This document shows positions 1-10,895 of a stretch of 64,000 nucleotides of DNA, piece by piece. The DNA comes from Dasyornis broadbenti (Eukaryota > Chordata > Aves > Passeriformes > Dasyornithidae): positions 352,501 through 416,500 of the forward strand of contig VZRN01006385.1 of the NCBI GenBank assembly GCA_013397935.1. The letters are read 5' to 3'. The notes under the pieces were generated by a model. The model saw only the letters and a list, made by a program, of their open reading frames with translations. It did no database searches and was not told the origin of the DNA. Made by a program: the position numbers and the translations under genes. Each line of letters opens with the position of its first letter. Position 1 is the first letter of the stretch.

Positions 1-193
1 GCACACGAGTCAAACACTTATTTCCAAACAGCAAAACCCAACCGCACGCCCCCGTCCCCGCAGGTGTCCCATTGCGCCGGGCGCACAAGCCGCTGCAGGC
101 CGGCCCCACGGGCCCAGCCGGGCACCACATGCAAGGAGTGGAGGAAAGCAGGACGGCGACGGGGCAACGAAGACACGGACGCCCCGAGAGTAC

Positions 194-303
194 CGCTCCG
201 ANNNNNNNNGCTCCGCCGAGGTACGGCGCCGGCGGGGCTCGGTGGCGGGAGACGGCGGGGCGGCCTTGGAGAAGAAGCGAAGCAGGGTGCTCTGCCGAGA
301 CAT
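194..303 (-). CDS. MSH6: MSH6 first coding exon (5' end of gene, partial)
   Basis: This encodes the N-terminus of MSH6, the partner of MSH2 in the nuclear MutS-alpha complex that recognises base mismatches and small loops. The visible protein begins MSRQSTLLRFFSK. It matches the conserved MSH6 start and contains the PCNA-interacting PIP box Q4-S-T-L7-L-R-F10-F11 (pattern QxxLxxFF), followed by a Pro/Arg-rich linker. I chose the ATG at 303-301 because the conserved residues begin there and G lies at -3; an in-frame ATG at 483 sits within the promoter and is rejected. The exon is interrupted by 8 Ns at 202-209. The end at 194 assumes the GT at 193-192 is the splice donor and that the gap is sized correctly. 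That gives 110 nt, ending in phase 2, the same phase as the 260 nt human exon 1. PWWP and MutS domains would be in later exons, beyond position 1. Gene identity is very likely; the exon end is uncertain. Confidence 0.88.
202..209. other. Assembly gap (8 N) inside MSH6 exon 1
   Basis: Eight Ns fall within GC-rich coding sequence. GC-rich first exons of bird genes are often lost in short-read assemblies, so the true missing length may differ from 8. The reading frame and exon length after this point are therefore not secure. Confidence 0.99.
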
Positions 304-324
304 GGCCGCGGCGGGAAGCGCGGG

Positions 325-344
325 CCTGCCTGCCTGCCTGCCTG
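325..344. repeat. (CCTG)5 microsatellite in MSH6 5' UTR region
   Basis: Five perfect CCTG units lie 22 bases upstream of the MSH6 ATG, with two more units at 349-356 after a short interruption. On the MSH6 sense strand the unit reads CAGG. Tetranucleotide tracts of this kind mutate by slippage and can vary in length between individuals. Confidence 0.9.
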
Positions 345-431
345 CGGACCTGCCTGCGCGCCAAACCGCGCCGAGCGCTCCGCCCCGGGCCCGGGCCCGA
401 GCCTGTCCTGAGCCCTGGCGGGAAACACCGA

Positions 432-440
432 GGGGCGGGG
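432..440. promoter_or_regulatory. GC box (Sp1/KLF-type) upstream of MSH6
   Basis: GGGGCGGGG lies about 130 bp upstream of the MSH6 start codon within the CpG island. It is a canonical Sp1-family motif at a position expected for a TATA-less promoter. Function is inferred from motif and position only. Confidence 0.55.
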
Positions 441-466
441 TGCACCCAGCCCAGCCGGGCTGTCCC

Positions 467-473
467 GATTGGC
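467..473 (-). promoter_or_regulatory. CCAAT box upstream of MSH6
   Basis: The plus strand reads GATTGGC here, which is GCCAATC on the MSH6 sense strand, about 165 bp upstream of the ATG. CCAAT (NF-Y) and GC boxes together are common in CpG-island promoters of DNA-repair genes. This is a motif match only. Confidence 0.55.
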
Positions 474-650
474 CATGGTGCAAAATGGGAGATATGTAAA
501 AATATTCCTTAAGAAGCTATGTTGTTTGATATTTGTATACTTTCAAGCCTAACCAACAAGAGATTTATTCTGGGAAACAGCAGCTAAGAATCAATCCCTG
601 AGTGATGTCCAAGTGTTGAAAAGACGAATTACTTTTTGGTGGAATTGCCT

Positions 651-1222
651 TGTTAAGGTTTAGGCCTCCAGGTGTTTCAGTGATCTCCGACCTCGGGGGA
701 GGTTAACAAAGCCTGGGGAGAAGGATGTGCCACTGATAGTGGACACGAAGAATACAGAATTTATGGGCCACATTTGACAGGACCCCAAAGATAAGGAAGA
801 AACTAATAAAGACAATCCAGCAACTGTGCTGAATCAGCTCTGATTGGGTAAAAGGCAGTTCTGGCAGGGGGAGATGGTGACACCAACTCACGGCCACAGA
901 CCCAAGAAACCCACGGACCCAAAAGAACAGAAACACTGAGCATGCAGACTTATTAGTATGAGAAGCAAGCAAATCATTAACCAATGCAAGATAGAATACT
1001 TATTAATAAGAGCGCTATGTAATTTGTAGCCAATGAACATCAATGCCTTTGTTTACTAAAATGTATAAATAGTGAGAAGTTTTGGTAGTCATTGTGCTGG
1101 CATTGTGGATTTGCCACCCAGCACCCCTTTCTGTGCAGAACTGGAAATAAATCAAATACCTCAACTCTGTGTCTGGATTGGCCTCTCCCATACCAGGTCA
1201 AAGAACTTATTTTGGGACAACA
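651..1222 (+). mobile_element. Solo LTR of an endogenous retrovirus (unclassified)
   Basis: The segment begins TGTTAAGG and ends GGGACAACA, giving inverted TGTT/AACA termini typical of LTRs. Inside, a CCAAT at about 1030, a TATA-like TATAAAT at 1064-1070 and a polyadenylation signal AATAAA at 1146-1151 occur in the right order for a plus-strand LTR. Flanks (TGCCT on the left, GCTAC on the right) show no convincing target duplication, so exact ends are provisional. The element starts ~350 bp from the MSH6 ATG and is oriented away from MSH6. Confidence 0.7.
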
Positions 1223-1529
1223 GCTACAAAACCTCCAAAACCCACTCCCTGCCTGCCTTGGGGCCACAGTGCTTATTCTGGTTAATGCTGTGATGGCATG
1301 AACTGGGGCCTTCCCACAAAAACATCCTCAGGGAAGGAGAAGTTGTGGCACCAGCATTGGGCAGCTTCCTTCCTGCCCTGCAGCACTGTGGTGGGAAGAG
1401 GAGAAGCTTGGACAGCTGCTGACCCCACTTCTCAGCTGGTTTCACTTGCAGATATACAGCAGAGCTAAGAATTGGTACCTAAAATAACAGGTTCTCTTCC
1501 TCTGCTCCTGCTACGTTTTTGGGGTTTGT

Positions 1530-1585
1530 TTTGTTTTTTTNTTTTTTTTGGTGGTTTTTTTTTTTTTTTTTTTGGGGGGGGGGGT
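1530..1585. repeat. Poly-T / poly-G low-complexity tract
   Basis: A run of T interrupted by GG and one N (1541) passes into about 11 G. It is a likely sequencing and assembly trouble spot and holds no gene. Confidence 0.9.
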
Positions 1586-1666
1586 GATTTCCTATTAATT
1601 GGTGAGGCTATGTCCTTTAAAAGCAGTTTTCTGGTGCATTATAACATGTGGTGCACATGGTGTGAT

Positions 1667-1762
1667 TCTTGGGGCTGTCCTGTGCAGGGTCAGGAGCTGG
1701 ACTTTGATGATCCTTGTGGGTCCCCTCCAGCTCAGAGTATTCTATGGTTCTGTGACTCTGTA
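1667..1762 (+). mobile_element. CR1 LINE 3' end fragment
   Basis: The stretch contains the typical CR1 3' sequence (a 'CAGGAGCTGGACTT...GATCCTTGTGGGTCCC' type motif), followed by the short octamer-like tail ATTCTATG/GTTCTGTG. It is a 5'-truncated fragment, as most avian CR1 copies are. Confidence 0.88.
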
Positions 1763-1765
1763 ATA

Positions 1766-3409
1766 CAATTCCATTTCATGGTTCTTGACTGGTGTGCCTA
1801 AGCTACAGTACAGACCAAAAATAACAACTTATTTTTATCAGTATAAATCCAGATAACATTTATTTCCTGTCACCAGATGCCTGTTAGCACAGCTTTTTCT
1901 TTCACTAACATTGCTGCTTAACATTTCAAACCAAAGCCTCTCCTTCCCTTCTGCACAACTATAGGAGAAAAAGCCTCAGGTGTGCTCCCACCGCCAGCAA
2001 AAATGTGGTACTGCAAAGTAGGGCTTTAACCACAAGAGGTCATGCAAATCCAGCTGATACCAAGGGATTTTAAAAGCGTGTTCCTCCTGAAAGTATTATG
2101 TCCCTTTCATATCAAAGCATAACTTCCATTTAATTTGTCACCTATTGCATTCAGAAACAATCTGATGTGTCCTCTGCCACACACGCCTCAAACTGAAGTA
2201 CAAAAGCAATGACATTTAATTTCCTGAGAAAAGTGCAGGGGTTTCCACTGCACATGGCCTGTGAAGTGCTTGGAAGTGGAACACGCTTGGCAGGTGTTGC
2301 TGCTCCTATCAAAAACACTCACCAGGACTCGTACCTGCACAAGTGTTTGAGTGGCTCATTTTTAAAGTCATTTTTTTGCTGTAATTAGGCAACACTAATT
2401 CAATTTGTAACTGCATGGAAAATTACACTGATCATCCATCTGGCAGGTAGAAGCAGGGAGATGGGCTGAAGCAGGAGAGGGAAAACTTGGAAGAATGCTG
2501 AAAGTAGGCCTAGTTTTAAAGATAAAAACTGTTTTGAACAGATTGCTGATAGATTGATTCTCCCCACAGATGATTGCTGTCTGTTCATATGAGGAATGGA
2601 GAGGACACGAAAACATGAAGAGTCATCTGAATTTTATGGCCTCCTGAGCCAACGTGGTATGAGTGGCACAGAAGTTATTTTATTGTTGGGGTCGGGTTTG
2701 GTAGCCGTGGGGTTTCTTCAGGCTGGGAGGAGCATAAGTCAGTCATGGTGACTCTGCAAGAAAAGGGACATGATTTGGCAACACTGTGGATGTCTCAGAA
2801 GCTGTGATCCTTAGAATGTATAGACCACATGGTCCAGAAGCTTGGGTGAGGGGCCTGGCAACCTCTTAATTTGTCCCATTTCATGATACCAGTTCTCCAG
2901 GTCTGTGGTGTCCCTGTGGCTGTGTCTGGGCATGCCTCCATTTATGGTTACAGCCACTTAAGAAGTGCCACACAAGAAACATACCTAAGTCTGTAATTTA
3001 GAAAGTCTGGATCTGGTATCAGATATCCTCCCCAAGGTGGGCTTGTTCCGCACTTTGATATCCACAAAGATGTAGTAATTAAATTGGAATACTGGGTTAT
3101 TGTATATTTCTTTTTCTCTGAGATCAGGCTGGGGAAAACACAGATCACAACAGCATTTATTAGATAGCTTTTGTTATGCTGTTATTAATAGCAAAGGACT
3201 CATTACACCCTGCATTCATTTATTCCCCCATGCCGTTCACAAACATCTGCACTGACGGGTGGAGCACGAGTTGGGAGACCAACCACAGCTTGTTACTTAA
3301 AAGCAGAGGCGTAGAATGATGTGTCAGGGTGTTCAGGAAGTCCCTCCAGATCATTTGCGCCATCATTTATATAGTGGAGGGTGTGTATATTTTATATATT
3401 CATATCCAC

Positions 3410-3410
<1 letters not shown>
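1766..3410. other. Intergenic, nothing recognised
   Basis: AT-rich, apparently unique sequence. The only open frames are short (under 75 codons) with no recognisable domain, and no repeat family was identified. Confidence 0.6.

Positions 3411-3464
<54 letters not shown>
3411..3464. repeat. (GATA)n microsatellite
   Basis: An uninterrupted run of about 13.5 GATA units (54 bp). Its purity suggests it is length-polymorphic. The open frame crossing it on the minus strand is repetitive and not a gene. Confidence 0.99.
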
Positions 3465-4634
3465 CAATCTTGTAGTTTTGCATATAGCAGGTTTCATGGA
3501 TGTAGCCTGGGTTGTACAACACCCATGGCTGATGCCAGTGGATTTGGACAGATTTGGCAGAGTGTCTGTGCTCAGTTCATTAGTTTTTGTGGATTCAGCA
3601 GGACTGTTAAGTCTCTGGAGCTTATCAGTTCTTTGCAAACACTTGGATGCTACTGCTTGGCGCACACATCCCCTCTCTTCAGCCTGCTTGTTCCTGGTGC
3701 CAATTTCTCTATCCACACATGTGCCTTGTAGAGCCTGTCACACTAACTCAAGCTGAGGGAGCTTTTAGGACATGGACTTCATCTTCTCTGTAGTGAAATA
3801 CATAATTCTGGTTGTTTTTCCACTAATCTCAACAGGGTAGGTTATAGAACAATTAAAACATGAGAGTCTGAAGTTGTTTGATAGGAGTTTACAAAAGTGT
3901 TATTACTGAAAACCCTACAAACAACTCTGTCCTCCTCCCTTTTGTTAAATTTCCTATTTTGAAGAGAAAGCCACTGGGAATTATTAAGTTGCTGTAGTGC
4001 AGACTTTACACCAAAGTCATCTGAACACCAAAAAATGCTGTATTTATCATAATTCTTTTCCTCTCTCTCCCCTGACAATGCATACGCAGATACTCCCACA
4101 CAGCCCTCAACTGTGCTTTTTAGCTCCCTAAGTGGTTCTGAACATTTTCCCTTCTAGAAAAACTGGAAATGGCAAGGATTTGTCTTTTTTTAAGATAATA
4201 CCTCAAAATTTTTGCAACTGAAACAACTTTGGCTATACCTAGTTTTTCTGTATTGTACAGCAACCCTCTACTATACATAAGCTTCCATCCAGAGTTCAGA
4301 ATAATTCATTTCTATATTGCTAGTTGCTGGAATAAGGAGAATGCTAACAAGGTAAGTCTAAGGTCTTTCTGGAAAAAACGAAATCATGTAAATCAAGAAT
4401 GATACCTAAAACAATAACTACAACAGAAAAGCAAAGTGCACTTGAGGCCAGGTGCCTGGTTATTTATCTTCTGTCTCTCAATATTCTTTGGAAGATACAT
4501 TTAACAGGAAGGAAGAGTAATTTCTCAGGTGAGGGGTCTTCTTCTTGTAGTTGCCAGGAACAGCCAAGAGCAAATTGGTGAGGCTTAGGGAGCAGGAGCA
4601 CAGCAGAGCCATCTGACGCAGACCCCCAGCATCT
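3465..4634. other. Intergenic, nothing recognised
   Basis: AT-rich unique-looking DNA with no supported coding or repeat feature. Confidence 0.6.
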
Positions 4635-4710
4635 GAATCACAGAATGGCCTGGGCTGGAAGAGACCTTTGAAGATCATCTAGTTCCAACTCCGTGGCAGA
4701 GCAGGGTGCT
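4635..4710 (-). mobile_element. CR1 LINE 3' end fragment
   Basis: Reads as a reverse-strand CR1 end: 'AATCACAGAATGG...GGCTGGAAGAGACC...AAGATCATCTAGTTCCAACTCC', the classic minus-strand signature. The left edge is the 3' tail; homology fades near 4710. Confidence 0.88.
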
Positions 4711-7700
4711 GACAACCACAGCAGCCCCAGACAAGGCAAGAGGGTGGATCAGATCCAGGGTCAATCCAGGAGGAAGGGCTGCAGGGAGGCAAAGCTGCAG
4801 GAAGCATCGTTCAAGCAGGGGCTGAGTCCTCAAGGCAAAAACATTGTTGATATCAAACTTTTGAAAGTTCTTCAGACAAAATTTGCTAAAAGAGCTGTGT
4901 ATGTGATAGTTAATGTCAAGAGCAGTCTAGGAAATTTCGCTTCGGTGTATGTTTGAAGTACCAGCTATGTGCACTACCCCTCTTTATTTGTCTGCTGAGC
5001 TTAGTGACAAATTTGCCTTTCAGAACTAACAGAAAGCTCTTAAAGTGAGAGAACACAACATAGGCCTAGATATTAAAGGTAGAATTTTCTCATTGTAAAT
5101 AAAGCTATTAAGATTTTACCATCCCAGTATTCTGCAGTTGTCCCACTGTGATGAATATAACCATTTTCACTTTTCTCCTTTATTATAAACATATTTTCGC
5201 AAAAATTATTAATATCTTTTATTTTCATTTTTGGCACAATGCTAAGTTTACCGCTTGTCAGCATCCAGAATACTTAAATCAGAGACTATTCATGCAGTAA
5301 CCCATTGTCCTGTAATTGGGCTGAGAAATAACCTTTCTTTTAGTAGCAGAAGTTGATTAATTTCCTCTTTGCTTGCTTTTTTGCATGTCTGTAGACATAC
5401 AGCTTCCTTGTACTACTTTTAGAAGACCTTGTACAGCAGTGAGAAATAAAGCAAGAACTGCATGTTTATTCAGGGTCCCTTTAATGTCAGTGTATGATTG
5501 AAACCTTTTTACTGTTTTTCTTACATGACAAAGCAGCAAAAAGAAGAGATAGAACTTTAAGATTTCTGAATAAAAGGCATTTTAGGCATTTTGCTTATAT
5601 TGTCCCTTCTCTTAGATACAGATCTGAAGTGAGATGAGAGCTGCTGAAATAACATGTAGCAGAACTACCAGAAACAGGAGTTCAAAAATCAAGAAGAGTC
5701 AAACATAACCTGTGAAATTAATTCACAAACAAAACTGTAGACAGACTACATCTCCAATTTGGATGTTTTTCATGTGATATGGTATAGATCTGTGCATAAT
5801 AATAGAATGTCCTAAAATAAAGAGAAAGGAAAAAAGAAAAGCAGGAATCAAATTAAAAATGGACCAGGGCTGAAGATGATCAAACTCTTCTTCATAATTC
5901 CATCCTGCTCCCACAGAACAGGAACATTCATCTGCTGATTTTGTTGGGTTCAAGATGCTCCTGCTGTTTGAAAATGTAGTAGCCACCCACAGTTATCCTG
6001 TTTCCTGCCTTCTGTTTTATTGTGCTTCTATTAATAGTATGAACACTTGTGAATTTTTCACTGATACCATTTGATAATTTCAATTTGCAAAGAAAAAATA
6101 ACTTGCAAATCCAGAGGAAAAAAAAAACTGTAATCAAACACTCTGACCTATATAGTACATGGCATTGAATTTCACTGAGTCAATCCGTGTTTAAATCAGA
6201 TGATCTCTTGTGGAAAACAAAGAGTTTTGATATAAAGGTTTGCAAAGACAGATCATTATGACGGTCTGTTAAATTAAGTACCATGAGATATTTGCAACTG
6301 TCAGGGCAGGGAACATCAATTTGATCGGATGGATAGGGTTAAGCAAGTTCCAGGCTTTTTCCCAGCACTGAATTAAATCGGTGTTGCAAAAAGAAATTAT
6401 TTGTGTTTTGCATTACTGATGTCCTCTTGCTTCACAGTTGTCACCTGTCAGCACTGGTGGTGGGTGAGAGAGACAACTGGGAAGCAGCCTGGTGATGAAG
6501 AACAGGTATGGTCCCATTAAATGTTTCAGTCCTGCATCCTTGCCAGATACTTCTCAGAGAACCGAAGGAAGATTCGTTCCTACTAATTAAAACATGGCAG
6601 AAAAAAAGAAGAGGCTTCTTTATTTCCTTTTTAAATCTATCACTTTGTTCCTTATGTGGAGCTGATCTATTGCCAAGTGACTTTGGCACTAAATCTGGGA
6701 GATGTCTTCCAAAAGTTGTTTCTCTGATGTGGGTGCAGGCTGGGACAAGGGTGAGGTGACACAGGGAGAGGTGGCATGGTCTGCTATCCCACAATGCTCT
6801 TGAGTTTCACACTGGAGGAGTGTTGTGCCCAGTAACCCTATCCACACTAGATCTATCCTCTGGCTCAGACCTCAGCTGATAACTGGTTTCCCTAGCAGCA
6901 AACAGAGCTTAACTACTCAGCCTTTGCTGAATGAGTATGCTTTGAGAAGGAAATGGTAACCAGTCATCCTACTGGAAATTAATAACTCATTAGAACTACT
7001 ACCCTGAGCTCTTTTCTGCAGACTTCTTAATGCAGATGCTCTGAGAGGTCTCTTTCCTGAAGTTTCTGTTTTGTTTATCAGCTTTGTATTTATGTAAATT
7101 TATTTTTAAGCAGGCATATGCTGAGTTTGTGACAGTCAACAGTTTACGGATTTAAATGAGTCTGGAAATGAGTTTTCCCCACAATGGCCAGGTTAGTGCT
7201 TGTCAAGCAGCACAAAGAGCAGAAGGGCAGAGGAACTCACACCATGATTTCAAATGCTTAATAAGAGTTTATTTTCATGAAATTCACTGCCTTGTTCTTG
7301 TAGGTGTGCTAGGGAGCTAGTTCAATACACATTTCTCTAACCCAGCAGTTCACACTGTAAGATGCCTCTGTTTTAGGATGCTGCTATTTTAATGCAGCTT
7401 GGTTTTCACTATCACATTATCTTTCAGCAGATCAACTTGGGAGCCACAGAACATGAATCTTCCAGGGAGACAGGGCTGGAGATCTCTGAGATGGCCCTAA
7501 TGACCTCTCCTTGAAACAAGTCATACTTGGCTCAAGGTAGAGCAGGGATCCCACACTGATGTGTGTGGTCAAATATAAACCAGGGGAAACACGGAGGCTG
7601 AGAGCTCTCCATGGAATTACCAGGGCTTTCATCCTGCTCATCCCTGTAATGGTAAATCTGTTCTCCTTCCTGTACATGGCAGGGTTCTGTGTGTCTGTCA

Positions 7701-9663
7701 CCTCACTTGCTCCTCTCCAGACCATTTTTGTCACCTCTCATGAGCTCTCTGTGGTTATCTCCTTTTTTTGCTGCATACACTGTATCTCTCTTCACATGCT
7801 GGAGATGCAAGACATTTCCATTATTTTTTTTTTCTTGTAACTCTTCCTTTTCTCTGCAGGCTTCTCCAATCCCTGCCAAGAGCTTCACTTTGTGCTGTTT
7901 TTCTTTTCTTTCTTGTTGAGAAGGAAGCCCTGCAGAGTGCTAATATTATATTCTCCACCAAGCTGCTGTTCACAGACGTAGGGACAATGTTATGCTGTAA
8001 GGTGTTGATCTGTAGGTGGTTATCAGTCTGTCCTCATTCCCCTTCTACTTTTCACAAAGTTTTGACCACCGTAATTGAACAGAAACATCAGCAAACCCTG
8101 CAGACAAATACCATCACATTTGAATATGAAGTCCAGTTCATAATCTTTTAATACTGCTTTAATGTTTGGAAAAATATTATCAAAGCATCAAATAATACAA
8201 CTGGTACTGGTCTTCTAGTGGGTGCCTAATAATTATTAGTGAAAACAGTTGCTAGTATAATTGTTTTGGTAAACAGTAAGTTATATTATAACCTGCAATT
8301 GGTTTCATAATCTCCTATTGTAGTCATAAAAAGAAAATAAAAATACATGAGGTGTACCTGGATGGCAGCTATTTCATGATACGGCAATTATGCAGGCTGG
8401 GGAACCAGTGAGGCAAGGAGTGACACAGGGACAATTTGCCTACAGTACAGAATTGTTAGATCTATTTGTGCAGCTGGCATCCACACCTTGGAGAGGCAGG
8501 GAATTTAAAACTGAATTTATTTCAGGTAAGGACAAATTAGAGGCAGTGCCAAATATGCTAATCCTTTCCTTAGGTCAGCTATAAAAATTATTTTCTTTCT
8601 CAAGCAAGTTTCTATTTTAATTAAAAAACTCCTAAGATTGATTGGTATTTAAAATAAGCTACTGTATAAACATGTCCTTCTCCACTCCTTCCTTTAACTG
8701 CCTGTTAAAGCCAGCAATCCAGTCATGATCCAGGGACAGTTGTATTACCATGGAACTCTGCAGTCCTGCTCTGACACTTGCAGCCCTGGTGATCTGCACT
8801 GAGCAAAAAACCTTATATGAAACTTCATTTTTAGGATCACTGCCTGATTTTCTTGTCAGTTTTCCTGTGGAGAATTTGGAAGAGACACATGTAAAGCATT
8901 TTGCCAGGACAGAGCAGGTAGCCTGCTATGTGAAGTTTTGGGAAGGATGTTCAGCCAATCCTCGCACACTCACCTTGAGGCTGACATTCAGGCAGCCTCT
9001 TGGTGTGATCTGGACCCCATCCGAACTGCTCTCCACCTCAAATACTGGATGGCCCTGCTGGTACGCCTCCTTATCCAAGGAATAGTCCCTAGATTTCCTA
9101 TGGGCTGCCTGATCTTCAGAAGTTAAAACGTGTAGTTGTGAGATTCATTCATGCATAATTTCAGGTACAATTTCTATCACGAAATTTGATTTTTCCACAG
9201 GGTTACCAGGAAACAAGGCCTCATTTTTACACACTTCCTTTTCATTACCTTTTTTTTTTTTTGTTTCACATTTAATGGTCTGTTTGACACATTCTCTTTT
9301 CTTCCTAGTTTCAGGAAGGCAACTTCAGCTGGAATACTCCCACATCACCGCTTGACTTGTCTGTTACCATGTGTCTTGAACATCCTGTGTTCGTAGTAAT
9401 AATACAGTGCAGGTTTTGTATTAATAGAAGTACACCTAAATAATTTTCATTTGTCTCAGAGCATCTGCTATCTCCTCCTACATTCTTCCTTAAATCTTAA
9501 CACAGGGTCTCTTAGAGAAAATTCTGCTTCATAGTTAAATGAGTTCATTGAATTGGTACTTTTTAATGCATATATATTTTTACATGTCCTTTTTTTCTGC
9601 AAATGGAAAATGCGTTTCATTAGTTTGAAGCGTTCTGTTTTGGAAAAATGACTAAATAGATGC
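4711..9663. other. Intergenic, nothing recognised
   Basis: About 5 kb of AT-rich DNA. Open frames reach about 127 codons, but none shows a domain, a codon pattern or splice context that I can support. Any conserved non-coding element here would need alignment to other birds to be seen. Confidence 0.55.
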
Positions 9664-10031
9664 GGTGATTAATGGCACAGACTCCACAAAATGGTGATAA
9701 GCAAAGACATTTTATTGTAAAAATGCAGGGTTCTTAAACTGTTACATTGTTATAAGTTTACATACTTGTGAGGCACAACAAAAGTGTTTAACCAACCACC
9801 ATAAACCACGATAGGAACACGCATCAGGTGTAACCAATCACTAACCCCACAGTGTGAGCACTTATTGCTTCTAACAATTGTTTTCCAGTTATGTAACTTG
9901 TTTTTCGCCTCTAGTTTAGCTGAGTCATTCCCAGAATGCTCTCTGGTTAGCCGAAGTAGCAGAAGTGAGCAAGGATTTTACAAGGGCAACAAGGCCTCAC
10001 TTTGCAAGGCCTTTCTGCTCCGCAACAAACA
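9664..10031 (-). mobile_element. Possible solo LTR (tentative)
   Basis: On the minus strand the segment begins TGTTTGTTGCGG and contains AATAAA (plus-strand TTTATT at 9711-9716) near its end. GATGC occurs on both sides (9659-9663 and 10032-10036) as a possible 5 bp target duplication. The far terminus reads CACC rather than CA, so one end is mutated or misplaced. Composition and layout look LTR-like, but I do not recognise the family. Confidence 0.45.
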
Positions 10032-10890
10032 GATGCAGTAAAATCTGTCCATTTTCTGGGTAAAGTTTTTGTTCACTGTTTTTTTTTCTCTTCCCTCAGG
10101 TGGTGGCTTGCTTGCCTGTCAGCCAATTACAGCTGGGCAGCACTTGCAATGGAGATTCATAATTTTAGAAGAAACTCTTTGGTAACAGATGGTCCCATAT
10201 TTTTTTTTGTAAGGACTGCTGAAGTCCTTTAGTATCTAATTTAAGTGAAATCTGTGAGCTGACAGCAGACTTACGATGTATTGCCAACTTTGGGCATTAA
10301 AAAGTAAAAAAAAATTTAAAATATAATGGATTTTTAAATTTGCCTGGTGATTTTTCAATCCAAGGCTCCAAGTGGTCTAATTTTCAAATATTTCCCTGGA
10401 AGAATGAAAGCTAAGAACCTGCTTTCCTTCCAAATAAATTCTCATGTAATTCTGGGGATTTTAAAGTCAGGGTTTCACAGAAGGTGACGTGTGTTGTGAA
10501 TTTCATGGAAAAAAAGAAAAAATACCCTGAGACTTGCAACTGTTCAGCTGGCAGTGCACAACAGGACAGGCCTGCACCCTCCTGGAGTGCGTCTAGGGCG
10601 TGTGCCCATGGGTATGGGTTAGTGTATGTGCACACAGGCACATGGTGTTAAATTCATAAAGTTCTCTTTCCCAAGAAGGGATCAACTTTCCAGGAGAGGA
10701 TGAAGGGGAGTTTGTTTTCATTAACTCACCACCGAGCTGTGGAAAGTACCTGTAGGTAGGGAGAGCCTAAGGGGGAAGCTGTCCATCTTTTAATGGACCT
10801 GCCTGAAGTGTTTGGAAGGGCACAAGAGCTCAATACTCACAGTCATCTGCCAGCTGGATGGTTGTTACCTGCTTCACCTGCTTCAGATGG
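10032..10890. other. Intergenic, nothing recognised
   Basis: Unique-looking AT-rich DNA up to the target duplication of the next LTR. No gene is supported. Confidence 0.55.
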
Positions 10891-10895
10891 AGGTG

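Larger units (their letters stand above)
1..500. promoter_or_regulatory. MSH6: CpG island over MSH6 exon 1 and promoter
   Basis: The first ~480 bases are very G+C rich with many CG dinucleotides, and composition changes sharply to AT-rich sequence after about 485. The island covers the MSH6 start codon at 303 (minus strand), the visible exon and the region upstream of it. This is the usual arrangement for a housekeeping mismatch-repair gene. CpG-island promoters are often bidirectional, but I see no coding start pointing right. The extent is judged by eye, not by a computed CpG ratio. Confidence 0.9.

Noticed and set aside
303..483. N-terminal extension of MSH6 from an in-frame ATG at 483
   Set aside because: The extension crosses the GC box and CCAAT box and encodes low-complexity sequence; conserved MSH6 residues start at the ATG at 303.
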